This document shows, one piece after another, positions 50,783-60,506 of a DNA stretch of 64,000 bases. A model generated the notes under the pieces. It ran no database searches. It saw only the letters and a program-made list of their open reading frames with translations, and was not told the DNA's origin. Both the position numbers and the translations under genes were made by a program. The first letter of the stretch is position 1. Every line of letters starts with the position of its first letter. The DNA lies in the NCBI GenBank assembly GCA_045546915.1, contig JAZQDU010000027.1, forward strand, positions 124,001 through 188,000, read 5' to 3'. The DNA comes from UMGS172 sp045546915 (lineage in GTDB: Bacteria > Bacillota > Clostridia > Oscillospirales > Acutalibacteraceae).

Positions 50783-51487
50783 TTACAACGGTTGTTTTGA
50801 AATTTTTGCAGGGTTACGAGGGTATTTTGTCGCAGTTTGCGATATCTTTTTTACACAAATTATCCCTCGGGCACCCTCATTTTCAAGTTGAAAGACATTT
50901 ATTGCCTCTAACTTGCCCCCAAGCACCTTGATTGCATTACCTGCCTCGTTTAATTCATCGCTTGCAGCAGCACCTTTAAGTGCAATAAAACTGCCTCCTA
51001 CCTTTACATAAGGCATGCAGTATTCCGACAGCACCCGCATATTGGCAACCGCCCTTGCTGTGGCTATATCAAACGATTCCCTAAACCCTATTGGCACATC
51101 TTCTGCCCTTGAATGAACAGTTGTAACCTCTAAATTCAACGCCTTACAAAGTTCCTCTAAAAAGGTTATTCTTTTAGCCAATGAATCAAGCAAAGTTAAC
51201 TTTATATCGGGACGGACAATTTTCATAACCACTCCCGGAAAACCTGCTCCCGTACCCACATCAATAACCGATGCACCCACAGGAATATCGGCATATTTAA
51301 ATATCATCATACAGTCGAGGAAGTGCTTAACTGCAATATCTTTCGGCTCAACGATGGCAGTAAGATTAATCTTCTCGTTCCATTCTACAAGCATTTCGGC
51401 ATAGGTTTGAAGCCTTTGATACACTTTCTCGTCAAGTGTCAAAAATTCACCTGCCGACTTGGCTATCTGGTCGATTGGCAGTTCCAT
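50783..51487 (-). CDS. rsmG: 16S rRNA (guanine-527-N7) methyltransferase
   Basis: A 234-residue RsmG/GidB. SAM-binding block VIDVGTGAGFPGVVMKI near residue 70, preceded by NLTAIVEPKDIAVKHFLDC, followed by LLDSLAKRITFLEELC and ATARAVANMRVLSEY. Length is usual. AGGAGG lies eight bases before the ATG. Divergent from the LysM-GH18 gene; mnmG, its common upstream partner, would be elsewhere. Confidence 0.96.
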   Translation of the reverse strand: MELPIDQIAKSAGEFLTLDEKVYQRLQTYAEMLVEWNEKINLTAIVEPKDIAVKHFLDCMMIFKYADIPVGASVIDVGTGAGFPGVVMKIVRPDIKLTLLDSLAKRITFLEELCKALNLEVTTVHSRAEDVPIGFRESFDIATARAVANMRVLSEYCMPYVKVGGSFIALKGAAASDELNEAGNAIKVLGGKLEAINVFQLENEGARGIICVKKISQTATKYPRNPAKISKQPL

Positions 51488-51558
51488 TTACTTTCCTCCT
51501 TGTATTATAAGACTGATTTTTGCATAAATATTGATAAAAACATAAAAAGGTGATGCTT

Positions 51559-52836
51559 ATGATAATCTACACAGTAAACAGCGGCGACTCTCTTTACAAA
51601 ATTGCTCGCGACTTCGGGATTACCGTTGCCGAACTCGAAAGATTCAACGCACTGCCGGACCCTGCGAGACTGTCGGTAGGGCAAGACATCCTTATCCCCG
51701 TACCCGGTACGGTTTATACAGTACAAAACGGAGATTCGCTTTATTCTATAGCACTAAGGTACGGCATATCGCTTGACCAATTACTATCAGTCAACCCCGA
51801 ACTTTCACCGCCGTACATAATAAATCCCGGCGATATTATAAACATACCCGAAAATGCCACAAAACGCACTATTTCGGTAAACGGCTACGCCTATCCCGAC
51901 ATAAAAGACGACGTGTTAATGAACACTTTACCCTATCTTACCTATTTATCAATATTCAGTCACAGTATTACGGCTTCGGGTGACATTAATTCCCTTAACG
52001 ACTCACGCCTAATAAATACCGCCAAGGAAGCCCAAGTTGCGCCCGTAATGGTGGTCACAAACATTGAAGCCGAGGGCGGTTTTTCAAGTGAACTGGCAAG
52101 CGAGGTGTTAAACAACAGTACTGCACGAGCGAATCTTATTGACAATATCATATTAACTGCAACTGCTAAAGGATATATGGGTGTAGACATCGACTTCGAA
52201 TACATTTTCCCTGCCGACCGAGAAAGTTATAATAGATTTTTAACCGAACTGAAACAACGTACTCAGGCAGCAGGACTAACCCTTTCAACCGCTATTGCGC
52301 CCAAAATCTCGGCAACACAGCAAGGCACTCTTTACGAGGCTCATGACTATGCATTTCACGGCAGTATTGTTGATTACCTTATAATCATGACCTATGAATG
52401 GGGATATCTTTACGGGCCACCGTTGGCGGTTGCACCTTATAATGAAGTACGACGTGTGATTTCTTATGCAGTAACCGAAATACCAAGCCAAAAAATACTC
52501 ATGGGTATGCCAAACTATGGCTATGACTGGACTTTGCCTTACAGAGAAGGTCGGCCTGCTAATATACTGTCAATTAATTCAGCAATCTTAAGAGCCGCAG
52601 AAAAAGGTGCCGATATCGAATACAACACAACCTCCGAAGCCCCGTTTTACCAATACACTCAAGATGGTACCGACCACATTGTATGGTTTGAAAATGCACG
52701 AAGCACCGCCGCAAGACTGCAACTTGTAAACGACTATAATCTCGGCGGCGTAAGTTATTGGACCGTTAACCAATTTTACGCACAAAACTGGCGTGTGCTG
52801 GAAAGTATGTTTAATGTAAAAAAGGTTTTGCCTTAA
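51559..52836 (+). CDS. LysM-GH18 hydrolase, SleL/YaaH type
   Basis: A 425-residue protein without a signal peptide: two LysM repeats (YTVNSGDSLYKIARDFGITV at 4-23, and YTVQNGDSLYSIALRYGISL near 55), then a GH18 barrel with GVDIDFEYIFPADRESY (the DxDxE catalytic motif), MTYEWGYLYGPP and MGMPNYGYDW. This is the plan of the spore cortex N-acetylglucosaminidase SleL/YaaH. Lack of a signal peptide fits mother-cell expression and deposition on the spore. The ATG at 51559 has AAAGGTG six bases upstream. It suggests a spore-forming lineage. Confidence 0.88.
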   Translation: MIIYTVNSGDSLYKIARDFGITVAELERFNALPDPARLSVGQDILIPVPGTVYTVQNGDSLYSIALRYGISLDQLLSVNPELSPPYIINPGDIINIPENATKRTISVNGYAYPDIKDDVLMNTLPYLTYLSIFSHSITASGDINSLNDSRLINTAKEAQVAPVMVVTNIEAEGGFSSELASEVLNNSTARANLIDNIILTATAKGYMGVDIDFEYIFPADRESYNRFLTELKQRTQAAGLTLSTAIAPKISATQQGTLYEAHDYAFHGSIVDYLIIMTYEWGYLYGPPLAVAPYNEVRRVISYAVTEIPSQKILMGMPNYGYDWTLPYREGRPANILSINSAILRAAEKGADIEYNTTSEAPFYQYTQDGTDHIVWFENARSTAARLQLVNDYNLGGVSYWTVNQFYAQNWRVLESMFNVKKVLP

Positions 52837-53669
52837 TCTTCAAAGTTTTCGATGCTGTTTTCGTCATCGAAAACGCTTTCTTCTTGTTCGGGTTCCTCAT
52901 AAACGCCCAAATCACGACGTTTTTCAATATCCGCATCGGGATGTTCTTTATAATAAGGGTCGATTATATATTTTTTAACCTCAGGGAAAACGTTAAACTG
53001 TATTAAAAACGCACGGAAAGCGGGGAAAATGAAAATACCGACCATGGTTACCACCCATATCCCGTACTTGCCAAATGACAAAATAAGAAAACCTGCAACG
53101 GCATACAAAGCAATCAAAACACCGCCTATAATAAAGTTGTGTTTTATGCCGAGCGTTGAGAACAAAAACGAATTTTTGATGATGGTCTTTACATCATAAT
53201 CAAAGGTTATCATCAAGGTGTACTGATAAAACTTTGCAAAACTAAATGCAGTAAAGAAAAATACTGTGGTAGCAAAAATTATAAGGCTCCACACAGGATT
53301 CATCGAGCCGTCGATTTGATACAGATAAAGAATGTAAATATCCGCGGCAAGTATGGCGGTTACAACAAGATTTATAATACCTATCGGCAACGCACGTTTC
53401 CAGTTTTTCTTAATTGCATCAAAAAAATCGGACACAACAAAAACGTGTTTATCCCTTGCCGCCATACGGCAAATATACGCCATACCGACATTGGCAAGAC
53501 CGGTGGTTAAAAGAGGTATTGATAATAAGATGTACCACAGTTCAGCCGAAAAAAGCATCCAGAAATTGCGGAAATACAACTCAAAAAATCTGAAAAAACC
53601 GCGTTTTTCGGGTTCGGTTTTTGAAACGCCTTTGCCGGGATTGTTATAGCTTTTCCAAAAAATACCCAT
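52833..53669 (-). CDS. DUF624 (YesL-like) membrane protein
   Basis: A 278-residue protein opening with a soluble stretch (NPGKGVSKTEPEKRG) and then the DUF624 pattern: FFELYFRNFWMLFSAELWYILLSIPLLTTGLANVGM. Five or six hydrophobic segments follow, with NPVWSLIIFATTVFFFTAFSF in the middle, and a strongly acidic C-terminal tail (EEPEQEESVFDDENSIENFED). The family is often near carbohydrate-uptake genes, but none is adjacent. It sits nine bases after the gene at 53679. Its stop overlaps the convergent GH18 stop by four bases. Confidence 0.75.
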   Translation of the reverse strand: MGIFWKSYNNPGKGVSKTEPEKRGFFRFFELYFRNFWMLFSAELWYILLSIPLLTTGLANVGMAYICRMAARDKHVFVVSDFFDAIKKNWKRALPIGIINLVVTAILAADIYILYLYQIDGSMNPVWSLIIFATTVFFFTAFSFAKFYQYTLMITFDYDVKTIIKNSFLFSTLGIKHNFIIGGVLIALYAVAGFLILSFGKYGIWVVTMVGIFIFPAFRAFLIQFNVFPEVKKYIIDPYYKEHPDADIEKRRDLGVYEEPEQEESVFDDENSIENFED

Positions 53670-53678
53670 TATTTTACC

Positions 53679-54398
53679 TTACCTGCCTTTTTTCTTTTTC
53701 TTAGTGCTCTTATAAAGCAATTTTGCAATAACCGAATCCTCGTTATAACAAATAATATACATTACTCCGCAAAACAAGAGTAACAAAGCCGGGAACAAAA
53801 GCAAAGCGCAAACCGACCATAAAGGGGCCGACGTTAAGTTAGCAGCATTGCCCGTCATAAGGTCAACTATCGGTTTTACGGGATTTAAAACCACCCAGCG
53901 GTATACCCAGTAAAAGCCCGAGCCTGCAAGACCCAGTGCCTTTAAAACAATGGCTATAACGGTCATAACAAACAACGGTATCGATGCAAATGTGCCTATT
54001 TTAAACCCACGCATTTTATCGGCGGTTGCTCTGTTAAAATCAACATCGTTGCGGTCTTTTGCAGCCTCTTTGGCAAGCACCGACCCCACAAAACAGAAAA
54101 CAACGCCCAACCCGCAAACAATCTGCAATATACCAAGAAGTGCAGAGGCACCCGCGCTCATCTCACTGCGCAGTTGCGTATAATTTTGATTTTCTTTAAG
54201 TGTTTTAGGCGGTTCTGACAAAGTTTCGACGACTGTCGAGCCGCCTTGCTCGTTTATTTCGTAAAGGGTATACCCGATAACCTCGGTTGAAACCTGCCTT
54301 ACCAAAATAAACAAGGATATATAAACAAAGAAACTTAAAAACACCGCAAAAGCCGACATTCCTACAGCCTTTAACGCGGGACGTATATTGCGTTGCAT
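53679..54398 (-). CDS. Membrane protein, unknown function
   Basis: About 239 residues with four or five hydrophobic segments (roughly 12-38, 78-102, 130-160, 197-222) and a lysine-rich tail (KSTKKKKKGR). No domain recognised. The ATG at 54398 has GAGGTG five bases upstream; the earlier in-frame ATG (54410) contributes to that site. With the DUF624 gene it forms a two-gene unit of membrane proteins, possibly a complex. Confidence 0.6.
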   Translation of the reverse strand: MQRNIRPALKAVGMSAFAVFLSFFVYISLFILVRQVSTEVIGYTLYEINEQGGSTVVETLSEPPKTLKENQNYTQLRSEMSAGASALLGILQIVCGLGVVFCFVGSVLAKEAAKDRNDVDFNRATADKMRGFKIGTFASIPLFVMTVIAIVLKALGLAGSGFYWVYRWVVLNPVKPIVDLMTGNAANLTSAPLWSVCALLLFPALLLLFCGVMYIICYNEDSVIAKLLYKSTKKKKKGR

Positions 54399-54424
54399 AT
54401 TACACCTCATAATTTTAGTTTAAA

Positions 54425-54470
54425 AAGCAAAAGAGGGCAAACGATTTTGCCGCTTACCCTCTTTTATTTT
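54425..54470 (-). terminator. Terminator after ispH-S1 gene
   Basis: AAAGAGGG...CCCTCTTT outer arms with an inner GGCAAA/TTTGCC stem, then TTTTGCTTTTT on the minus strand. Confidence 0.75.
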
Positions 54471-54475
54471 GAAAA

Positions 54476-56488
54476 TTATTCTGCTTCGGTCTCTTGTGCC
54501 TCAGCTTCAACCTCTGCCTCGGTTACCTCCTCAGCAGGAGCCTCTTTCTCGATAAGGGCGCGGATAGAAAGGCTTACGCGCTTCTTGTCATAATCGACGT
54601 CAACAATCTTTGCGTCAACCTCCTGACCGATTTTAAGCTCGTCAGCAGGTTTTTCAATTCTGCGGTCGGCAATCTGCGAAATGTGGATAAGTCCATCAAT
54701 TCCTGCAATTACTCTTGCAAAAGCACCGTAAGCGGTCATGCTTACAACGGTAACCTTAACAACATCGCCAACTGCATATTTTGCCTTAAAAATCTCCCAA
54801 GGATTCTCGTCAGCCTTCTTATAACCGAGCGAAATTTTATGTTTTTCGGTATCAATAGCCTTTACATATACCTCAATGGTATCTCCAACCTTAACAACCT
54901 CAGAAGGATGCTTGATTCTTTCCCAAGAAAGTTCAGAGATATGTACCATGCCGTCAACAGCACCAAGGTCTACAAATGCACCGTAACCGGTGATTGATTT
55001 AACGGTACCGGTAAAGCGGTCGCCAACTGCAACGCTGTTCCAGAACTCAGCCTGTTGCTCATTTCTCTGCTCGCGAAGAACAGCCTTTGCCGAACCGATA
55101 ACACGACGGCGCTGACCAATCTCAATAATACGGAAACTCAAGGTTGTACCTTTGAGCGCTTCAAGGTCATCATTTCTTGAAAGGGTTGCCTGAGAAGCGG
55201 GGATAAATACACGAATGCCCTCATAGAAGGCTACTACGCCACCCTTAACAACATCAGAAACAACACCGCTTACGATGTCGCCCGATTCTTTTGCTTTAAC
55301 AACTTTATCCCAACCTGCAATAGCGTCGAAACGCTTTTTAGAAAGCATAACTGTGCCTTCCTGGTCGTTGGTTCTCATAATAATAAGGTCAAGTTCGTCG
55401 CCAACCTTAACAGCCTCAGTGAGTTTTACGTTAGGGTCAGAAGAAAACTCTGCGGCTGAGACATAGCCGGTGTGTTTTCTGCCTATGTCGACCTGTACCT
55501 CAGTCGGGTTGACTGCAAGCACAATGCCCTTTACCTTCTGGTCTGTATTTGAACTGCTTTCGGAAGCGTTAAGCATCTCCTCAAAAGTCATTTCATCGTT
55601 GATTTCCTGTTCTGTCACAGGTGTAGTAATGTCTGCCATGGTTTTTAAAACCTCCTTTATTATACCGGACGGTGTAGAAGCACCGGCCACAACTCCAACA
55701 AGATTAGCACCTGCAAAATCGCTTGCCTTAAGCTCGTCCGAAGTTTCGACGAACACAGTTCGGTCGCATTTTTCGGAACACACCTGTACGAGCTTCCTTG
55801 TGTTGGAACTGTGGCGTCCTCCGACGACCACCATCACATCACATTTGGTTGCAAGTTCATCTGCTTCCTGCTGTCTTTTTGAAGTAGCATTACATATTGT
55901 ATCAAAAATAATTGCATTTGTATAGAGTTTTTTTAAACTTTTTTGACACTTTTTCCACAGTTCTTGATTAAAAGTGGTCTGAGACACCACTGTTAAAGGT
56001 TCTTGGGCGTCAATTTCCCCCGAAATTACCAAATCTTCGAGTTCTTTTTCACTATCAAACACAAAATTTTTACCCGTGCAGTGTCCAACGATTCCGACCA
56101 CCTCTTTATGCTCGCGGTCACCGGCTATTAACACCGTACGACCGTTGTTGCCTGCCTCTGCCACAATTTTGTGAATCTTCGAAACAAAGGGGCAGGTTGC
56201 ATCCGAAACGTTTACACCAATATTTTCTGCCTTTTCGAGCACCGAACGCTCAACCCCGTGCGACCGTATTACCAAAACCTCATCATTTTTAACATCGCTC
56301 GGGTCGTCGACTATACGTGCACCTTTTCGCTCTAATTCGGCTACCAGTTGAGGGTTATGAATTATAGGGCCTAATGTTGCAACCTTTTTTCCGTCATTTA
56401 AAAGACCTCTTACCATTTCAACGGCTCGGTCAACCCCAAAGCAAAAACCTGCGGTTTCTGCAAGTATTATCTTAGCCACTTTACTCAC
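54476..56488 (-). CDS. ispH: IspH-ribosomal protein S1 fusion
   Basis: A 670-residue fusion. Residues 1-285 are HMB-PP reductase (IspH, last step of the MEP isoprenoid pathway) with the three cluster cysteines in ETAGFCFGVDRA, SDATCPFVSK and DTICNATSKRQ. Residues 300-655 hold four S1 RNA-binding repeats, starting near 318 (VKGIVLAVNPTEVQVDIG), 400 (IVSGVVSDVVKGGVVAF), 490 (FTGTVKSITGYGAFVDLG) and 575 (VKVTVVSMTAYGAFARV), then an acidic tail. The fusion is known in clostridia; it may replace ribosomal S1. It overlaps cmk by four bases. Confidence 0.95.
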   Translation of the reverse strand: MSKVAKIILAETAGFCFGVDRAVEMVRGLLNDGKKVATLGPIIHNPQLVAELERKGARIVDDPSDVKNDEVLVIRSHGVERSVLEKAENIGVNVSDATCPFVSKIHKIVAEAGNNGRTVLIAGDREHKEVVGIVGHCTGKNFVFDSEKELEDLVISGEIDAQEPLTVVSQTTFNQELWKKCQKSLKKLYTNAIIFDTICNATSKRQQEADELATKCDVMVVVGGRHSSNTRKLVQVCSEKCDRTVFVETSDELKASDFAGANLVGVVAGASTPSGIIKEVLKTMADITTPVTEQEINDEMTFEEMLNASESSSNTDQKVKGIVLAVNPTEVQVDIGRKHTGYVSAAEFSSDPNVKLTEAVKVGDELDLIIMRTNDQEGTVMLSKKRFDAIAGWDKVVKAKESGDIVSGVVSDVVKGGVVAFYEGIRVFIPASQATLSRNDDLEALKGTTLSFRIIEIGQRRRVIGSAKAVLREQRNEQQAEFWNSVAVGDRFTGTVKSITGYGAFVDLGAVDGMVHISELSWERIKHPSEVVKVGDTIEVYVKAIDTEKHKISLGYKKADENPWEIFKAKYAVGDVVKVTVVSMTAYGAFARVIAGIDGLIHISQIADRRIEKPADELKIGQEVDAKIVDVDYDKKRVSLSIRALIEKEAPAEEVTEAEVEAEAQETEAE

Positions 56489-57165
56489 CCTCTGCCCAAC
56501 TGCTTATTTATGGCTTCTTCCATAGCAATAACAGCCTGTTCAAGGTCCTTGTCGGTAGTATCAACCAATACCGCGTCATCGGCACATTTTAACGGTGCAA
56601 CCTCGCGGTGAGAATCACGATAATCACGCTCTTTTATGTCTGCCAAAACCTCTTCATAATCGGCATTGATGCCTTTTTCTTGCAACTCAATAAACCTTCT
56701 TCTTGCACGTTCTTCGGGTGACGCTGTAAGAAATATTTTCACCTTTGCGTTAGGCAATACAACAGTGGCAATATCTCTGCCGTCCATAACAACGCTGTTT
56801 TCCTCTGCGAGTCTGCGCTGTAATCCCAAAAGATATGCCCTAACTTCAGGAATAGCCGATGTCACCGACGCAACGTTTGATACCTCAGGTGTACGGATAA
56901 ACTCAGACACGTCTTCATTGTCAAGCAAAACTATCTGCGTATCGCCTTTATAGGCTATATCCACCCTTATTGTATTGAGATGTGCAACGACCGCCGCAAC
57001 ATCGTTATAATCCTTACCGCTTTTAAGTAAACTGTAAGCAATAGTACGATACAAAGCACCTGTATCAACATAAATGCAACCCATCTTATCGGCAATTTTT
57101 TTGGCAATAGTACTTTTACCTGCTCCGGCAGGTCCGTCAATAGCAATTGTAATATGCTGATTCAT
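56485..57165 (-). CDS. cmk: Cytidylate kinase
   Basis: A 226-residue CMP/dCMP kinase: P-loop AIDGPAGAGKSTIAKK, YVDTGALYRTIAYSLL, MDGRDIATVVLPNAKVKIFLTA, and RDYRDSHREVAPLKCADDAVLVDTT-type lid region. GGAGGT precedes the ATG. In an operon with ispH-S1, an arrangement also seen in Gram-negatives where cmk precedes rpsA, supporting the S1 identity of the fused part. Confidence 0.96.
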   Translation of the reverse strand: MNQHITIAIDGPAGAGKSTIAKKIADKMGCIYVDTGALYRTIAYSLLKSGKDYNDVAAVVAHLNTIRVDIAYKGDTQIVLLDNEDVSEFIRTPEVSNVASVTSAIPEVRAYLLGLQRRLAEENSVVMDGRDIATVVLPNAKVKIFLTASPEERARRRFIELQEKGINADYEEVLADIKERDYRDSHREVAPLKCADDAVLVDTTDKDLEQAVIAMEEAINKQLGRG

Positions 57166-57180
57166 ATTTTACCTCCAAAA

Positions 57181-58413
57181 TTATACTTCAACACTGTTTC
57201 CTGCGGTGTAACCCGTAGAAAAAGCAATCTGTAAATTAAATCCGCCGGTAAAGGCGTCGACATCCAACACCTCGCCTGCAAAATATAGACCCTTTACTAT
57301 CTTTGACTGCATGGTTTTAGGGTCTATTTCCTTTAAAGCCACTCCGCCTTTTGTAACAATGGCTTCGTCAATCGGCCTGAAACCTGTAACGGTAAGCGTC
57401 AGTGACTTTAAGGTTTCAACTATTTTTTCACGTTGTTCGCGCGTTATCTGATTAACCTTGGCAGACGGCTTTATGCCGCTTAATTTTACCACAACCGGAA
57501 CCATTTTACGCGGTAAAAGGTCGCTTAAAGAGTTTATGTAGTCACGGTTGCTGTATTTGGCAAAATCTCGCAAAATTCTTTCATCAAGTTTAGCCCTGTC
57601 CAAAGCAGGTTTTAGGTCTATCGTTATTTTATATTGCCCGTTTGAAGGATTTTTTATAAATGCCGAAGCGCTAAGTATTACCGGTCCTGAAAGGCCGTAA
57701 TGCGTAAACATAAGTTCTCCGAAATCCTCATATACCGCCTTATTAGAGTCCCCTTTGAACACCTTTATTTCTATGTTTTTAAGGCTTAGCCCTTGAAGGT
57801 CTGAACAAAAACCTTCTTTAACCGTAACCGGTACAAGCGACGGTGAAAGTTCAGTTACGGTGTGGCCTAAGTTTCTGGCAAAATCATAACCGTCACCGGT
57901 CGAGCCGGTCTGCGGATATGACACACCGCCGGTTGCAACAATTACCGACTCAGCAGGAAACTTTCTGCCGTCTTGAAGCGTTACTCCCTTAATTTCTTCA
58001 TTTAAAACATCAAGTTTAACAACCTGACCGTGCACAATCTCACAACCTGCTTTGTTTACGGCATTGACCAACGCATCAACAATATCAACCGACTTGTCAG
58101 ACTCAGGAAAAACGCGGTTACCCCTCTCGGTTTTAAGCCTAACGCCTCGCTCCTCAAAAAACCGCTTGGTATCGCTTGCCGAAAAGTTATTAAAAGCCGA
58201 ATAAAGAAATCTGCCGTCACCCGTTACCGATGCTATAAGCCCTCTAATATCGGTGTCGTTCGTGACGTTGCACCTTCCTTTGCCTGTTATCATAACCTTA
58301 CGCGCCATGCGTTCGTTTTTTTCAATCACGGTAACCCTTGCGCCTCGCTCGGCTGCTTTAAAAGCGGCCATAAGACCGGCTGCACCGCCACCTATTACTA
58401 TTACTCTTTTCAA
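57181..58413 (-). CDS. HI0933/YhiN-family flavoprotein
   Basis: A 410-residue FAD-dependent oxidoreductase: dinucleotide-binding GGGAAGLMAAFKAAERG at the start, KVMITGKGRCNVTND, ATGGVSYPQTGSTGDGY, and the C-terminal GLYFAGEVLDVDAFTGGFN that closes the FAD site. The family (BaiN/YhiN, sometimes called aminoacetone oxidase-like) has unclear substrates; one member reduces bile-acid intermediates. Common upstream of cmk-ispH in clostridia. It overlaps the next upstream gene by four bases. Confidence 0.9.
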   Translation of the reverse strand: MKRVIVIGGGAAGLMAAFKAAERGARVTVIEKNERMARKVMITGKGRCNVTNDTDIRGLIASVTGDGRFLYSAFNNFSASDTKRFFEERGVRLKTERGNRVFPESDKSVDIVDALVNAVNKAGCEIVHGQVVKLDVLNEEIKGVTLQDGRKFPAESVIVATGGVSYPQTGSTGDGYDFARNLGHTVTELSPSLVPVTVKEGFCSDLQGLSLKNIEIKVFKGDSNKAVYEDFGELMFTHYGLSGPVILSASAFIKNPSNGQYKITIDLKPALDRAKLDERILRDFAKYSNRDYINSLSDLLPRKMVPVVVKLSGIKPSAKVNQITREQREKIVETLKSLTLTVTGFRPIDEAIVTKGGVALKEIDPKTMQSKIVKGLYFAGEVLDVDAFTGGFNLQIAFSTGYTAGNSVEV

Positions 58414-59078
58414 GTTTTGTTTTCCCTCTGCTCTTTTCTTTTCTTAACCAAAACAAACCCAATATATATAACTAAAATCACACCGTTTACCGTAGCCATA
58501 ATAATCAGCACAGAAACCTGACTGCTTAGTTTCTCGGTTAGTTCACCGTAGTATGACAAATACCATTCGCTTTCCTTTATACATTTATCACGATTGTTTT
58601 CCAACTCAGCAGCAAACCGAAGATTGCCTTTTTCGACCTGTTCTATTCTCAACTGTTCATAACGCTCTGCCTCACGCAGATTAAAATGATACCCCGCATT
58701 GATGGCACCGCTTTTTTGATAGGACGTGTTTAAAACAACGATACCCATCACGGCAGTTGTTATAAAACTTGCAACTAAAACGCCTAACAAAACAGCTCCT
58801 AATATGCCCTTTTTAAAAATTTTCTCTTTTGCGGTTTCAAAATTATCCTTGGCAATATCTAAAGCCGACGGTTCATCTTCAAACACTGTTTCATACTTTC
58901 GTTTAACCGACACAAGTATAAAGTTAGAAACAACCAACCCTATACTTCCTATAAAAAACCAGATAATCGATGGGTCAGAACCAAAACCCATCAGCACAAA
59001 GGTAACCACCATCAGTAAAACGCTGACTGCCGCAAGACCTACACCCAAAATATACATTATATCTTTTTTATAATTCAT
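58410..59078 (-). CDS. Membrane protein, unknown function
   Basis: A 222-residue protein with four hydrophobic segments (about 9-31, 37-56, 92-116 and 190-212) and a soluble helical loop between the last two (FNLREAERYEQLRIEQVEKG). The basic C-terminal end is KKRKEQREN. No recognised domain. First gene of the YhiN-cmk-ispH operon, starting at an ATG with AGGGGATG-like spacing upstream. Confidence 0.6.
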   Translation of the reverse strand: MNYKKDIMYILGVGLAAVSVLLMVVTFVLMGFGSDPSIIWFFIGSIGLVVSNFILVSVKRKYETVFEDEPSALDIAKDNFETAKEKIFKKGILGAVLLGVLVASFITTAVMGIVVLNTSYQKSGAINAGYHFNLREAERYEQLRIEQVEKGNLRFAAELENNRDKCIKESEWYLSYYGELTEKLSSQVSVLIIMATVNGVILVIYIGFVLVKKRKEQRENKT

Positions 59079-59211
59079 AAGCCTTACATCCCCTTTGTTG
59101 TATAATCAATTTATTTTATCACATTTTATGTCAAAACGGAAGTATTATTTGCATTTTTACCTTGTCTTTATTGTTAAATTAAAAATTTGAGAATAAAGAA
59201 GTAAAAAAATA

Positions 59212-59240
59212 TTGTATATCGAACAAAAGTTTGATACAAT
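59212..59240 (+). promoter_or_regulatory. Promoter of the LbH-lexA-rnhA operon
   Basis: TTGTAT (59212-59217), 17-base spacer, TACAAT (59235-59240). No GAAC-N4-GTTC LexA box overlaps it. Confidence 0.7.
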
Positions 59241-59275
59241 ATTATAAATAATACTATATTTTTGAGGTGGACAAT

Positions 59276-59941
59276 ATGGATAAAATTACTATTAAAGACC
59301 TTTACACAATTGAAAACACCATCGCATCTTCAATTTTTGACGGATGCACTTATCCTTGGGAGGTTCTTCCTAAAATTAAAAACTTTATTTTAGAACTTGG
59401 CAAGACACTCGACCCTGAAAAATATGAATACAAGGGCAATGATATTTGGATTGCCAAATCGGCAATTGTTTTCCCCAGCGCTTACATTGCCGGCCCCTGC
59501 ATTATTGACGAAAATGCCGAAATCCGTCATTGCGCTTTCATTCGAGGAAGTGTTATTGTGGGAAAAGGTTCGGTTGTGGGTAACTCAACCGAGGTTAAAA
59601 ACGCTCTTATTTTCGACAGCGTTCAAATTCCTCATTACAACTACGTGGGCGACTCGGTTTTGGGATATAAATCGCATATGGGTGCAGCCTCGTTGACCTC
59701 TAACGTAAAATCAGATAAAACCCTCGTTAAAGTATGGGAAAACGATACCCGTATCGAAACCGGTCTTAAAAAGTTCGGCGCTATGGTTGGTGATTTCGTT
59801 GAGGTCGGTTGTGGCTCGGTTCTTAATCCCGGCACAATAATCGGCAAAAATTCCAACATATATCCTCTGTCTTCGGTAAGAGGTACTGTTCCCGCCAACT
59901 CGATTTACAAAAAACGTGGCGATATTGTCGAAAAGTATTAA
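59276..59941 (+). CDS. Left-handed beta-helix nucleotidyl/acyltransferase-like protein
   Basis: A 221-residue protein with hexapeptide-repeat rungs: IWIAKSAIVFPSAYIAGPCIID, AEIRHCAFIRGSVIVGKGSVVG, ALIFDSVQIPHYNYVGDSVLG and FVEVGCGSVLNPGTIIGKNS. This matches the C-terminal half of sugar-phosphate nucleotidylyltransferases such as GlmU, but no nucleotidyltransferase domain is present. It probably acetylates a sugar or acts as a stand-alone acyltransferase. The ATG at 59276 has GAGGTG six bases upstream, whereas the GTG at 59267 lies in the site. Confidence 0.78.
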   Translation: MDKITIKDLYTIENTIASSIFDGCTYPWEVLPKIKNFILELGKTLDPEKYEYKGNDIWIAKSAIVFPSAYIAGPCIIDENAEIRHCAFIRGSVIVGKGSVVGNSTEVKNALIFDSVQIPHYNYVGDSVLGYKSHMGAASLTSNVKSDKTLVKVWENDTRIETGLKKFGAMVGDFVEVGCGSVLNPGTIIGKNSNIYPLSSVRGTVPANSIYKKRGDIVEKY

Positions 59942-59954
59942 TCTGAGGTAATAT

Positions 59955-60506
59955 ATGGAAATATGGGATGTCCTTGACAAAAACGGCGTTCCTACCGGTA
60001 AAACAGTAGTCCGAAAAAGAGTTTGCCTTCAAAAAGGCGAATACCACCTTGTAGTACACATCTGGATTTTAGGGTCTGACGGCAGGGTGCTTATACAACG
60101 CCGAAGTTTTGATAAGCCTCTTATGCCCGGAGAATGGGCAGCAATAGGCGGAAGTGCACTTTCGGGTGAAACCCCCTGCGCCGCTGCCAAGCGTGAACTG
60201 TTTGAAGAAATGGGTATTGATGCCCAACCGGAAGAACTTAAACTTATTCGCCGAATGGTGAGAAAAAACTCTATACTGAATATTTTTCTCATCCACCGCG
60301 ACACACCTATATCGGAACTGACCTTACAAGAATCAGAGGTTAGCGAAGCCAGATGGGTGCATCGCAATAAATTAAGACAAATGATTAAAACTAAAGAATT
60401 TCACAACTACGGTAACGAGTATTTCGATGCGGTTTTTGGCGCATTTGAACGCAAATCTGCATTGAGGCGGAGAAGAAAAAGATATGAGCGAAAAAAGAAA
60501 AAATAG
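59955..60506 (+). CDS. NUDIX hydrolase
   Basis: A 183-residue protein with a complete Nudix box (GSALSGETPCAAAKRELFEE and MGI: Gx5Ex7REUxEExGU). The opening EIWDVLDKNGVPTGKTVVR resembles the isopentenyl-diphosphate isomerase/YfcD branch, whose members hydrolyse small nucleotide diphosphates. The C-terminus is very basic (RRRRKRYERKKKK). It starts 13 bases after the beta-helix gene and overlaps the RING-like gene by 23 bases. Substrate unknown. Confidence 0.88.
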   Translation: MEIWDVLDKNGVPTGKTVVRKRVCLQKGEYHLVVHIWILGSDGRVLIQRRSFDKPLMPGEWAAIGGSALSGETPCAAAKRELFEEMGIDAQPEELKLIRRMVRKNSILNIFLIHRDTPISELTLQESEVSEARWVHRNKLRQMIKTKEFHNYGNEYFDAVFGAFERKSALRRRRKRYERKKKK

